Assembly (NCBI RefSeq): GCF_004104355.1
Contig: NZ_RJLM01000001.1
Span: 972,711-1,036,710 of the forward strand
DNA from: Photobacterium chitinilyticum
GTDB lineage: Bacteria; Pseudomonadota; Gammaproteobacteria; Enterobacterales; Vibrionaceae
Length of the DNA stretch: 64,000 nucleotides
Direction: 5' to 3'
Part shown: positions 18,492 to 27,563 of the stretch, piece by piece
How the letters are laid out: every line of letters begins with the position of its first letter
Numbering within the stretch: position 1 is the first letter of the stretch
Made by a program: the position numbers and the translations under genes
The notes under the pieces: generated by a model
Seen by the model: the letters and a program-made list of their open reading frames with translations, nothing else
What the model was told of the DNA's origin: nothing
The model's database searches: none

Positions 18492-19668
18492 AGTTGTCCC
18501 ATATCAGACGAGAATCTAAACTTTCTGCTGCAAGCATCGTGAGAACCACCACAACCCCGAAGGCAATTGCCCCCGGACCGGGTGTAAAATCAAGGATTTG
18601 GTCGCGGTCGATTAAGGCTACCATAAGAGAGATAACAAAAAGGTCCATCACCGACCACTTTCCAATCCACTGTATGACACGATAGAGCTTCATACGGTGG
18701 AGGTGATTAATTTTGCGTTTAAACTGAATGGCCAGAAGTAGGTAGGCCAAGCCAAGAATTTTGGCGACAGGAACCACGATACTGGCGACAAAGATGATAA
18801 TGGCAATGCCTGTCATATCTGTTTTTATCAGGGAGGCTACACCAGAAAAAATTGTGTCTTCAACCCGTTTGCCGTTATTTAGAAAAATAGAGATCGGGAA
18901 GAGATTTGCAGGGAAAATGAAAACCGCCGCAGCAATAAGGAGTGCCCACGTTTTTTGAATAGAATGTGGCATACGGAGGTATAGCGGCGAAGCACAGCGA
19001 ACACATGTATCAGTATGTGCCTGCGTTAGGTGGCAGGTGTGGCAATGGGCCTTCAGCTCATTTCTTTTGTGTTCGGTTTCTGGCTGCCAGGCTTCCCAGT
19101 AGCGGTTGACACTGATACGGGTGATAAGCAGTGACATAAGGACTTGCAGTATTATTAGAGAATATAGTCCGGGGCCGACGTAAATGTCAGCATAGTCTTG
19201 TACTTTGAAACAGGAAATAGCAAGACTGACAAGAAAAACATCAAACATAGCCCAGTACTTTAGGTGTTCGACAATCCAAAGGGATGTACGGAATAGCTGA
19301 AAACGTCTGAACTTTAACCCTGCCTGGGCACCAAGTACTGATAAACAAACCAGGAGTGGCGCGATGGTACTGCAGAACAGGATCAATACAGCGACGGCCG
19401 GGAAATTTGAGGCTAACGTTAATGTGCCCGACGGAAGAGTGGCAGGGATCATAACCCCAAACAGGCGAATAGTGATCAGTGGAAAAAAATGCGCCGGAAT
19501 GAAAAGAATTAAACACGTCAACGCAATGGCCAGCTCACTACTAAAGCGAGTTCTTCCACCGCGATAGAGGCGAGTATTGCAGCGAGGGCAATAGGCACTT
19601 TGTCCTTGAAGGGCGACCTGAGGCATTACAGGCAAGTCGCAACCGGGACAGAGTCTTGCCATAGACAT
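18472..19668 (-). CDS. letA: Inner-membrane lipid transport protein LetA
   Basis: 398 residues, PqiA/YebS family. Two cytoplasmic zinc ribbons are visible: CPGCDLPVMPQ...CPRC (residues ~8-31) and CHTCHLTQAHTDTCVRCASPL (~210-228). Each is followed by a block of four hydrophobic segments, giving the tandem PqiA layout. LetA works with the MCE tunnel LetB to move lipids across the envelope. The gene starts at ATG 19668 with a weak GGAT ribosome site and overlaps letB by 20 bp, indicating coupled translation. Confidence 0.93.
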   Translation of the reverse strand: MSMARLCPGCDLPVMPQVALQGQSAYCPRCNTRLYRGGRTRFSSELAIALTCLILFIPAHFFPLITIRLFGVMIPATLPSGTLTLASNFPAVAVLILFCSTIAPLLVCLSVLGAQAGLKFRRFQLFRTSLWIVEHLKYWAMFDVFLVSLAISCFKVQDYADIYVGPGLYSLIILQVLMSLLITRISVNRYWEAWQPETEHKRNELKAHCHTCHLTQAHTDTCVRCASPLYLRMPHSIQKTWALLIAAAVFIFPANLFPISIFLNNGKRVEDTIFSGVASLIKTDMTGIAIIIFVASIVVPVAKILGLAYLLLAIQFKRKINHLHRMKLYRVIQWIGKWSVMDLFVISLMVALIDRDQILDFTPGPGAIAFGVVVVLTMLAAESLDSRLIWDNYEQRTK

Positions 19669-19740
19669 GGTTGTTTAATCCTTTATATAGATCAAAAACT
19701 AAGCAGCTTTTGACCTGAGCCATAAAAAATGAACACTATA

Positions 19741-21573
19741 TTATTTTACATTCAATCTGGCTACAGATAGTTGTTCCCCAGAGGTAGAAGTCGGAGGATC
19801 TGCCGATTGCACCGACCCATATAGCGTTTGATATAACCCTTCTTCATTTACCAGTTCAGAGTGGGTTCCAGTTTGGCTAACTTGGCCGTCTTCGAGCACG
19901 TAGATTAAATCAGCTTCCTTAACCGCAGATAAACGGTGGGCCACAATTAATGTGGTTCTGTTAGCTAAAAACTGATTGAGGGCGGCGTGCAAAGCGGCTT
20001 CGGTGGCAGTGTCTAGCGCCGATGTGGCTTCGTCCAAAATCACAAACTCAGGGTTGGCGAGGATCATGCGGGCAATCGCCAGGCGCTGGCGTTGTCCTCC
20101 TGATAAACGAATACCCTGGCGGCCTATTTCTGTATCTAGCCCGTTGGTCAGGCGCTGAGTAACATCGGCCATTTGGGCTATTTCCAGCGCTTGCCACAAA
20201 TCCTGATCACTGAAATGGGCACCCAAGCTTAAGTTATGTCTTAGTGTGTCATTGAACAAAACAGGGTGTTGCAGAACAACGGCCATTTTATCGCGCAGGG
20301 CTTCATAGCCAACATCTTCGATAGGGTAGCCATTGATGAAGATGTCTCCCTGATCCTTTTGGTAAATACCTAATAGTAGTTGGATGAGCGTCGATTTACC
20401 GCCGCCTGATGAGCCGACTAGCGCAACACGCTTACCTGACGGAATCGTCAGATTGAGCCCGCGGAGGACTTCTTTGTCTTCATCATAGGCAAAGTGAAGA
20501 TCCCTGACATCAATCTGAAGGGTTTCTCCAGCATTAAAAGGATCAACTTTCTGTATCGGACGAACTTCTTCCTCAAGTGAAATCAGCCCATTTAGGCGCT
20601 GCATGGCAGCCGATGCGCTGTACCAAGCAAATTGAATACCCAGTAGCTCTTGCACAGGACCTAGCATGAACCATAGATAACCAAAGACAGCAAACATCTG
20701 GCCAATGGTCAAATCACTAAACAGGACCATTAGCATAGCCATTGCCCGGAACAGCTCGAAACCAACCAAGAACAGAAGAAATGAAATCCGGCCAGCCGCT
20801 TCAGATTGCCAGGCATACTTATCGGCATCGTGTCGAATGTCGTCTGCGCTTGATTTTAGTTGGTTGAGGAATTCTCGTTCTCGATTTGCTGCTCGAAGCT
20901 GGTAGATCCCGTCTAACGTTTCAACTAGCCTTTGTTGGAATTTCTCAAAAGCTTGATTTTCCTTTTTCTTTAGAGTTTTAACGCGGCTTCCCATCATGCG
21001 AGAGGCATAGACGACAATCGGATTGACCAGCAGAATGAATAAGCCCAGTTGCCAGTTAAGCCAGAGAAGGATAGCGGCAGTACCGATAACCGTAAGTAAG
21101 CCGATGAGAAAGCGGCTTAAAGTATCTCCGACGAACTTATCAATGGTTTCCACATCGGTGATTAAGTGAGACGTGATACCACCACTGCCTCGCTCTTCAT
21201 ATTGACGCATGCTGATACGGCCAAGCTTATCAATGAGATGCTGGCGCATTTTGTAGGTGATATCTTTGGCAACCAGCGTAAATTGACGGCTCTGGAGAAT
21301 ATTCAAGGCCTGACTGCCGACCCGCATTAGCACGACAAGCAAGAGAACCAGGAAGATATAGGCCGTCGGTTGATGTAGTGACTCAGGCAGAAAAACATTG
21401 AGAAATTGAATACCCCCTGCAGGTTTTTCCAGCAAAATTTCATCAACCATTAACGGCATTAGCAGCGGGATAGGCACGCTGATTAATGTAGCGAGTAGGG
21501 CGATGATATTTGCCGCAACCAGTCTAGGACGATGATGTTTTGCTTGCTTTATAAGCCAAGACCAGTTAATCAT
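19741..21573 (-). CDS. ABC transporter half-size permease-ATPase (MsbA/MdlB-like)
   Basis: 610 residues from ATG 21573; an in-frame TTG at 21621 would add 16 residues but has no ribosome site. N-terminal six-helix exporter domain (about 15-320; QALNILQSRQFTLVAKDITYKMRQHLIDKL is typical of type IV ABC exporters). The ATPase domain has Walker A GSSGGGKST, signature LSGGQRQRLAIARM, Walker B FVILDEATSALD and H-loop IVAHRLS. It should work as a dimer exporting an unknown hydrophobic substrate. It is single, not paired as mdlA/mdlB, and divergent from msrC. Substrate cannot be read from sequence. Confidence 0.88.
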   Translation of the reverse strand: MINWSWLIKQAKHHRPRLVAANIIALLATLISVPIPLLMPLMVDEILLEKPAGGIQFLNVFLPESLHQPTAYIFLVLLLVVLMRVGSQALNILQSRQFTLVAKDITYKMRQHLIDKLGRISMRQYEERGSGGITSHLITDVETIDKFVGDTLSRFLIGLLTVIGTAAILLWLNWQLGLFILLVNPIVVYASRMMGSRVKTLKKKENQAFEKFQQRLVETLDGIYQLRAANREREFLNQLKSSADDIRHDADKYAWQSEAAGRISFLLFLVGFELFRAMAMLMVLFSDLTIGQMFAVFGYLWFMLGPVQELLGIQFAWYSASAAMQRLNGLISLEEEVRPIQKVDPFNAGETLQIDVRDLHFAYDEDKEVLRGLNLTIPSGKRVALVGSSGGGKSTLIQLLLGIYQKDQGDIFINGYPIEDVGYEALRDKMAVVLQHPVLFNDTLRHNLSLGAHFSDQDLWQALEIAQMADVTQRLTNGLDTEIGRQGIRLSGGQRQRLAIARMILANPEFVILDEATSALDTATEAALHAALNQFLANRTTLIVAHRLSAVKEADLIYVLEDGQVSQTGTHSELVNEEGLYQTLYGSVQSADPPTSTSGEQLSVARLNVK

Positions 21574-21657
21574 TTGGTTCGAATTGCCTTTCACAGTGAT
21601 AAAGATTCCTATTATCGGCAAGAGTTACCATTCTAACGGCTATAAAAGGAGTAAGCC

Positions 21658-22116
21658 ATGGATAAAAAAGCAGCGTTTTACAAACGACTCACGAAACAAG
21701 CAGTGTCACTGATCGAGGGCGAGTCAGATCTCATCGCTAATATTTCTAATATTAGTGCGTTACTCTATATGGAGTTAGAAGATATTAACTGGGCTGGCTT
21801 CTATTTTTTAAAAAATGACCAGCTAGTATTGGGGCCGTTCCAGGGAAATCCGGCCTGTGTCCGTATTCCCGTTGGTCGAGGAGTATGCGGAACGGCGATT
21901 TCGGAAAATAGTGTGCAGCGTATTGCTGATGTACATGAGTTTGAAGGGCACATTGCCTGCGATGCTGCCAGCAATTCCGAGATAGTGATCCCGTTTACAG
22001 TAAATGGGGAACTATGCGGCGTTTTGGATATAGATAGTCCAAATTTATCAAGATTTGACCAATCAGATGAAGATGGGCTGGTTACTTTGGTAGAGGAACT
22101 ACAAAAAAGGCTCTAA
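21658..22116 (+). CDS. msrC: Free methionine-(R)-sulfoxide reductase (GAF-domain fRMsr)
   Basis: 152 residues, ATG at 21658 with AAAAGGAG upstream. The GAF fold carries the three cysteines used by fRMsr at the expected spacing: Cys67 (GNPACVRI), Cys77 (GRGVCGTA) and Cys101 (GHIACDAASNSEIV), the last being the catalytic residue in the E. coli enzyme. It reduces free methionine-R-sulfoxide in the cytoplasm with thioredoxin. It sits upstream of proQ as yebR does in enterics. Confidence 0.93.
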   Translation: MDKKAAFYKRLTKQAVSLIEGESDLIANISNISALLYMELEDINWAGFYFLKNDQLVLGPFQGNPACVRIPVGRGVCGTAISENSVQRIADVHEFEGHIACDAASNSEIVIPFTVNGELCGVLDIDSPNLSRFDQSDEDGLVTLVEELQKRL

Positions 22117-22225
22117 TTGCATGCTTTCGGTGGTTTTTCAGCGTTAGGTAACTATAATAGCGAGACTATTTCTTTTTGATCAAAGTACTAACGGCGAGTC
22201 TCACTCGCATTTGTCAGGAAAGTCC

Positions 22226-22870
22226 ATGGAAAACTCTGAAAAGCTAACGAACAGTAAAGAAGTGATTGCATACATTGCTGAGCGTTTCCCAAAATGTTTT
22301 ACTGTTGAAGGTGAAGCAAAGCCTCTAAAAATTGGTATCTTCCAAGAGCTCGCTGAGCGTTTGAATGAAGATCCAAAAGTAAGTAAAACTCAGTTGCGTA
22401 CAGCTCTGCGTCAATATACTTCTTCCTGGCGTTACCTTCATGGTGTTAAAGCTGGTGCAAGTCGTGTCGACCTTGATGGTAACGAGTGTGGCGTGTTGGA
22501 AGAAGAACACGTAGAACACGCTAAGAAAGCACTTGAAGAGAGCAAGGCTAAAGTACGCATTCGTCGTAAAGAGCAGGCAGAGGCGAAAGCTGCTGCAAGC
22601 AAAGATGGTGAAGCGAAAGCGAAAAAAATTCGTGCAAAATCGCCTAAACCAAAGAGCACTAAGCCAAAAACGACTAAGCTAAATAAAAAGCCTGCAGAAA
22701 CGACCCGTGCACTGACAGCTGACGAAGTGAAAGTTGGCAAGAACGTTAGTGTTAATATGGGCAACGGAAACATGCCGGCGACAATCGTTGAAATTAATAA
22801 GGACGATGTGCGTGTTCGTTTAACCAATGGTCTAACCATGGTAGTTAAAGCGGAGTACCTTCGTTCGTAA
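22226..22870 (+). CDS. proQ: RNA chaperone ProQ
   Basis: 214 residues. The ATG at 22226 has AGGAAAG 5 nt upstream; the TTG at 22211 is rejected. The N-terminal ProQ/FinO domain (about 1-115; [17 protein letters not shown]...[13 protein letters not shown]...[19 protein letters not shown]) is followed by a Lys/Ala-rich linker (~115-165) and a C-terminal Tudor-like domain ([21 protein letters not shown]). ProQ binds structured sRNAs and mRNA 3' ends. It precedes prc by 17 bp, the conserved proQ-prc pair. Confidence 0.95.
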   Translation: MENSEKLTNSKEVIAYIAERFPKCFTVEGEAKPLKIGIFQELAERLNEDPKVSKTQLRTALRQYTSSWRYLHGVKAGASRVDLDGNECGVLEEEHVEHAKKALEESKAKVRIRRKEQAEAKAAASKDGEAKAKKIRAKSPKPKSTKPKTTKLNKKPAETTRALTADEVKVGKNVSVNMGNGNMPATIVEINKDDVRVRLTNGLTMVVKAEYLRS

Positions 22871-22887
22871 AGGAGAATGCTCGACGT

Positions 22888-24888
22888 ATGAAATGTCGAT
22901 TCCGTTTCTCACTGATCGCTGCTGGCATGATGCTAGCAGCTTCAGCACAAGCCCTAGAGGCTAAGTATTCGTTAAGTGATTTGCCGCAGCTTGCGCCTGA
23001 AAAGCAGCATGCTACTGCAAGTAAAAGGATTGCTTCGCGATTCACTCGATCGCATTATAAGCAGTTCTCTCTTGACGACCAGTTCTCAGCCAGTGTCTTC
23101 GATCGCTATATCGAAATGCTGGACTTCAATAAAAGCTTCCTTACTGCTTCTGATATCAGGCAATTTGATAAGTGGGAAAACCAGCTGGATGATCAACTCA
23201 AAAGAGGTGAATCAACAGCAGCGTTTGACATATTCAATAAGTTGCTTGAACGTCGTTATGACCGTTATCAGTATGCATTGACGTTATTAGACAGAGAAAT
23301 AAAGTTCGATATTGATGAGGACTTTACTCTTGATCGCTCAGAACTTGACTGGGCAAAAGATCGTAATGCATTAAATGAGTTGTGGCGTAAACGAGTTAAG
23401 TACGATGCGCTAAACTTGAAGCTTGCGGGTAAAGAGTGGAAGGAAATCAAAGAGACCTTGGGCAAGCGTTATAACAATGCGTTGAAACGTTTAACCCAGA
23501 CTCACAACGAAGATGTATTTCAGATTTATATGAATGCATTTGCTCGTGAAGTTGATCCTCATACCAGTTATTTATCGCCACGTAATGCTGAACAGTTTCA
23601 GGCAGAGATGAACCTTTCTCTTGAAGGGATCGGGGCTGTACTGCAAGTTGTCGATGACTATACCGTGATCCGTTCTTTGGTTGCTGGTGGTCCGGCTTCT
23701 GCTTCGAAAAAGCTTGCTGCGGGTGATCGAATTGTCGGAGTCGCTCAAGACGGTAATGATATGGTCGATGTGATCGGCTGGCGTCTTGACGATGTTGTTC
23801 AGTTAATCAAAGGTCCGAAGGGAAGCAAGGTTAAACTGGAAATCTTACCCGAAGGCAAGAATTCAAAAAGTTACGATGTAACAATTGTCCGTGACAAGAT
23901 CCGCCTCGAAGATCGTGCTGTGAAATCTTCGGTTAAATTCTCACAAGGCAGAAAAGTAGGTGTTATTGAAGTCCCTAGTTTTTATGTTGGCTTGTCAGAA
24001 GATACCAAGAAAGAAATTGGTAAGCTGAATGAGCAGCAGGTTGATGGCATTGTTATCGATTTGCGTAACAATGGCGGTGGAGCTCTGACTGAGGCGACGG
24101 CGTTAACCGGACTGTTTATTAATAGTGGCCCTGTTGTTCAGGTTCGCGATAGTTATGGTCGAGTAAAAGTGAATGGTGATTCTGACGATCGCGTTTACTT
24201 CGATAGTCCTTTAACGGTATTGGTTAACCGATATAGTGCATCGGCTTCAGAGATCTTTGCTGCTGCGATGCAAGATTACGGTCGCGCTGTGGTTCTTGGC
24301 GAACAATCCTTTGGTAAGGGGACGGTTCAACAACATCGTTCTTTGAACCATATTTATGATTTGTTTGATAAGCCTCTTGGTCATGTTCAGTATACGATTC
24401 AGAAATTCTATCGTATTAATGGCGGCAGTACTCAAAACTTGGGTGTTGTGCCTGACGTGCCATTCCCAACAGCAATTGATCCGGCGGAAACCGGTGAAAG
24501 TGTCGAGGACAATGCACTGCCGTGGGATAGTATCAAACCAGCAAGTTATCAGAAGATTTATAATTTCTCTGCAATGCTGCCATCTTTGAAATCAAAACAT
24601 GAAGCGCGTATCCGTAAAGATATGGAGTTCGGTTTTATACAAGAAGATATTCTTCAGTATAAGAAAGACAAAGATATTAATACTATCTCGCTGAATGAGA
24701 AAAAGCGTATAGCTGAGCAAGATAAAGGCGAAGTTGATCGTTTAGCACGTTTGAATAAGCGTCAAAAAGCATTAGGTAAGAAAACATTTGCTTCTTTGGA
24801 TGATATTCCAAAAGACTATGAAGCGCCTGATGCTTATCTTGATGAGGCTGTAGCAATAACAGCTGATTTAGTTAAAGTATCAAGCTAA
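22888..24888 (+). CDS. prc: Carboxy-terminal processing (tail-specific) protease Prc
   Basis: 666 residues. Signal peptide (MKCRFRFSLIAAGMMLAASAQA). PDZ domain around 235-325 (GIGAVLQVVDDYTVIRSLVAGGPAS). The S41 peptidase domain carries the Ser/Lys dyad: Ser452 in YSASASEIFAAAMQDYG and Lys477 in SFGKGTVQQ, the same numbering as in E. coli. C-terminal DUF3340-type region. It is periplasmic, degrades ssrA-tagged and misfolded proteins and processes FtsI. It is translated with proQ (AAAGGAG at 22869-22875) and followed by a terminator. Confidence 0.96.
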   Translation: MKCRFRFSLIAAGMMLAASAQALEAKYSLSDLPQLAPEKQHATASKRIASRFTRSHYKQFSLDDQFSASVFDRYIEMLDFNKSFLTASDIRQFDKWENQLDDQLKRGESTAAFDIFNKLLERRYDRYQYALTLLDREIKFDIDEDFTLDRSELDWAKDRNALNELWRKRVKYDALNLKLAGKEWKEIKETLGKRYNNALKRLTQTHNEDVFQIYMNAFAREVDPHTSYLSPRNAEQFQAEMNLSLEGIGAVLQVVDDYTVIRSLVAGGPASASKKLAAGDRIVGVAQDGNDMVDVIGWRLDDVVQLIKGPKGSKVKLEILPEGKNSKSYDVTIVRDKIRLEDRAVKSSVKFSQGRKVGVIEVPSFYVGLSEDTKKEIGKLNEQQVDGIVIDLRNNGGGALTEATALTGLFINSGPVVQVRDSYGRVKVNGDSDDRVYFDSPLTVLVNRYSASASEIFAAAMQDYGRAVVLGEQSFGKGTVQQHRSLNHIYDLFDKPLGHVQYTIQKFYRINGGSTQNLGVVPDVPFPTAIDPAETGESVEDNALPWDSIKPASYQKIYNFSAMLPSLKSKHEARIRKDMEFGFIQEDILQYKKDKDINTISLNEKKRIAEQDKGEVDRLARLNKRQKALGKKTFASLDDIPKDYEAPDAYLDEAVAITADLVKVSS

Positions 24889-24910
24889 ATTAAATTTTGT
24901 TCTTAAAAAT

Positions 24911-24936
24911 GGCACTATTCATATGGTGCCTTTTTT
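24911..24936 (+). terminator. Terminator after prc
   Basis: GGCAC / GTGCC stem (extended by weak pairs) followed by TTTTTT, 22 bp after the prc stop. Confidence 0.75.
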
Positions 24937-25120
24937 ATATCTATATGATTGTTTAAACGCCAATTTACTTTTTATTGCCGAGTAAATCATCTTCCTTTCA
25001 TCATGTCTCATAGTTGAGACGGTGGGCTAAATTATGTGAGATTAATCATATTTCTAAGCGCAGAATAGCATTGCAAGCTAGGGTTTAAGAAGAGCTTTAT
25101 TACGTAGTTGGGGTAGTGCT

Positions 25121-25783
25121 ATGTTTAAATCATTTCTGGTTGCGATTGTATTATTCTTTAGTTCATTTACTTCTCATTTGTATGCCGATGATTTAACAGA
25201 GTTTGATTACCCTCTGTTGTTAGGAGATTGGTACTGGTTCAGTAATTCTGAAACAGGTGTAGATAGTGAAGGTGGAAACTATCGTGCAATGAACATAAAG
25301 TTTAAGTCCTCATATCGATTTGTAATACGATTACTTCAGGTAGATGGTACTGTAGAGGAATGGGATGGTAAATATGACATTGACGAAAGCACAGTAACAT
25401 TTCTCTCAAAAGGTCAGCCAGAACAGCAACATAGCTATATGTTGAGCTATAATCAGTTCTTGTTGGATGGTGCAAGGTTTACTAAATTAGCACCTGAGAA
25501 TCTACCTGGAACTTGGCGTTCATCACGTATTTCTGGCAGTGATGTCGGAGATGGTGTGTCTGAATTATCAATCTCTTTACGACCTGACTTTTTATTCTCT
25601 GCCGAAGTATCAGGTTCGAATGGCAAGAAAAAAGAGCATCAGGGAATCTATTTTATAGAAGATGATCGTATTGTTTTAATTTACGAAGACGGACAGCATG
25701 ATAGCCAGTTTTTGCTTGGCTCGGACACGTTAACATTATCCAATAAGCAATTCGGAATGGAAGCTGTAATGAGAAGAGAGTAG
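25121..25783 (+). CDS. Exported protein of unknown function with two lipocalin-like repeats
   Basis: 220 residues. Signal peptide MFKSFLVAIVLFFSSFTSHLYA, so probably periplasmic. The mature part looks like an internal duplication: GDWYWFSNSETG...GKYDIDESTVTFL...FLLDGARFTKL (about 36-125) and GTWRSSRISGSD...GIYFIEDDRIVLIY...TLTLSNKQFGMEAVM (about 130-218). Each half runs G-x-W, alternating strands, then a hydrophobic closing strand, as in lipocalin-like or META-type beta barrels. No family is named with certainty. The ATG at 25121 follows GGGGTAG. It stands alone between terminators. Confidence 0.75.
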   Translation: MFKSFLVAIVLFFSSFTSHLYADDLTEFDYPLLLGDWYWFSNSETGVDSEGGNYRAMNIKFKSSYRFVIRLLQVDGTVEEWDGKYDIDESTVTFLSKGQPEQQHSYMLSYNQFLLDGARFTKLAPENLPGTWRSSRISGSDVGDGVSELSISLRPDFLFSAEVSGSNGKKKEHQGIYFIEDDRIVLIYEDGQHDSQFLLGSDTLTLSNKQFGMEAVMRRE

Positions 25784-25825
25784 GACGTTTATTGTGTTTG
25801 TGGTTTTTGCTATGAGTGAAAATAT

Positions 25826-25851
25826 AAAGGCTTGCGATTTCGCAAGCCTTT
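25826..25851. terminator. Bidirectional terminator between 25121 gene and pncB
   Basis: Perfect 11-bp stem AAAGGCTTGCG / CGCAAGCCTTT with a 4-nt loop; located 43 bp after the upstream gene and 18 bp after the pncB stop on the other strand. Confidence 0.85.
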
Positions 25852-25868
25852 ATAGCCTTAACGAGAAA

Positions 25869-27065
25869 CTAGTTGTTCACAATCTTAAATGCTTGGCGTA
25901 ATTGCGAGAGGTAGTCTTCATCTCTGCAGATACTCTTGCCTGGTTCATCAGATATTTTTGCGACTGGACGTCTTTCACATTCAGTTAGCTTGATAACGAT
26001 ATTTAAGGTTTTTACATCGGGAAGATCACATGTTAGCTGGGTACCGATACCAAAGCTGACGTTGGCACGGTGTGCAAAGTGCTTATAGATAGTTAGCGCT
26101 TTATCAAGAGTCAGGCTATCTGAAAAGACTAATGTTTTTGTCTTCGGATCAATGCCAAGCGATTCATAATGTTTGATTGCCTTCTCGCCCCAGGCAATAG
26201 GATCGGCACTATCATGACGAAGGCCAGTAAAGCGTTCTGACAGACGCAAATCAAAATCACGCAAAAAAGCGTCCATATTGATGCAATCTGTTAGTGCAAT
26301 ACCCAACGAGTCTGGATATTCCTGCAACCAGCGGTTGAGTGCTAGTTGTTGTGAGTCGGCCAGTTCACCGGCCAGCTGCTGATGTGCCTGGAACCATTCA
26401 TGTGCTTGTGTGCCAACAGGTGTTAGGCCACGAGTGCGAGCGAGATGATAGTTCGACGTACCTTTGAATTCAGGCATGTTGTCTTTTAGAAAATCAACCA
26501 CTTCGTGGTGAACATCTTTAGAGAAACGTCTGCGGCTACCAAAATCGACCAAAGCGAACTGGCTTAAATCGGTATCTTCAGCTTTGCTATAGAATTCTTT
26601 AAGCTTATGTTTTAACTGCTTAATCGCGTCATCCGCCGATGAATTTGGATAGCATTTTGATGATCGTACTTCGCTGATGATAGCTAGTAGAGGTACTTCC
26701 CACAGAATGACATCAATCCATTTACCAGTAATTTTAATTGCAAGTTGTTCACCGGAGGCATCAATCTCAACTTGGCTGCTATCTAGCTTGAAGCTTTGTA
26801 AATAGTTTAAGTAGTCTGCTTTGAAGAAAGGTAGCGTTGCTAGATAATCCAGCTCTTCCTCTGTAAAGGAAAGGTCAGCAAGATGGTTAATCTGTGCCTG
26901 GATGTCATTACAGTAAGGACGGAGGTCTTCTTGGCTTCGGCAATGGAACTCCGCAACCGCTTCAATATTTGGGTATTGATGAAAAATCGCTTGCTGCATA
27001 TGTAGTTTATATGCATCCGTATCAAGCAGGGAGTCGATAACCCCAGTGTGTCCTGTATGAGTCAT
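25869..27065 (-). CDS. pncB: Nicotinate phosphoribosyltransferase
   Basis: 398 residues (E. coli PncB 400). Family signatures: [17 protein letters not shown] at the N-terminus, [28 protein letters not shown] (about 190-203), [18 protein letters not shown] and [14 protein letters not shown]. It makes nicotinate mononucleotide from nicotinate, PRPP and ATP in the NAD salvage (Preiss-Handler) pathway. It faces the 25121 gene and is divergent from pepN, as in enterics. Confidence 0.95.
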   Translation of the reverse strand: MTHTGHTGVIDSLLDTDAYKLHMQQAIFHQYPNIEAVAEFHCRSQEDLRPYCNDIQAQINHLADLSFTEEELDYLATLPFFKADYLNYLQSFKLDSSQVEIDASGEQLAIKITGKWIDVILWEVPLLAIISEVRSSKCYPNSSADDAIKQLKHKLKEFYSKAEDTDLSQFALVDFGSRRRFSKDVHHEVVDFLKDNMPEFKGTSNYHLARTRGLTPVGTQAHEWFQAHQQLAGELADSQQLALNRWLQEYPDSLGIALTDCINMDAFLRDFDLRLSERFTGLRHDSADPIAWGEKAIKHYESLGIDPKTKTLVFSDSLTLDKALTIYKHFAHRANVSFGIGTQLTCDLPDVKTLNIVIKLTECERRPVAKISDEPGKSICRDEDYLSQLRQAFKIVNN

Positions 27066-27563
27066 AGCTAATGTAGTTGTCTATCGCAATCCGAGAATAT
27101 TACATTATTTTGAGCCTAATTTGTCCGAAACCATTCAAAATAGACTAAAAAAATAGGGCCGTACCTTACGCCGAAACCTTGAAAACAACAAGTCTGCTCA
27201 CCATATTATTTTAATAAAGAGTAATCATCTACAAATAATGCTCTTAAACTAGCCAGTGATACTGGAAAGTCAGACGTTGATGAGATTTAAGATTACTTTT
27301 GAAAGTATAGTTAAAACTAATAACCATATTATGAGTGGGGTAGATGACATCAGCCGTTACAGCTAGGCGATGTGTGAAGACGCTGTAAGACATAGACTTC
27401 GTCAAATTGTTTGGATCTTCACCAGCTTATCTGGCTTTGCGTTAAGCTTCTCATAGAAACAAGGGGTTACTCTTGTTTGAATGCCCTAAAGGCAGAATAA
27501 TGACAGGTGTCAGCCGCTTACCAATGGCATAAATGCCCAATGCGGATAATTAAGGAAACCAAG
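27066..27563. other. Intergenic region, 498 bp, between divergent pncB and pepN
   Basis: Holds both promoters. A small hairpin AAACAAG / CTTGTTT (27457-27478) lies in the probable pepN leader. No coding sequence or clear operator seen. Confidence 0.55.
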
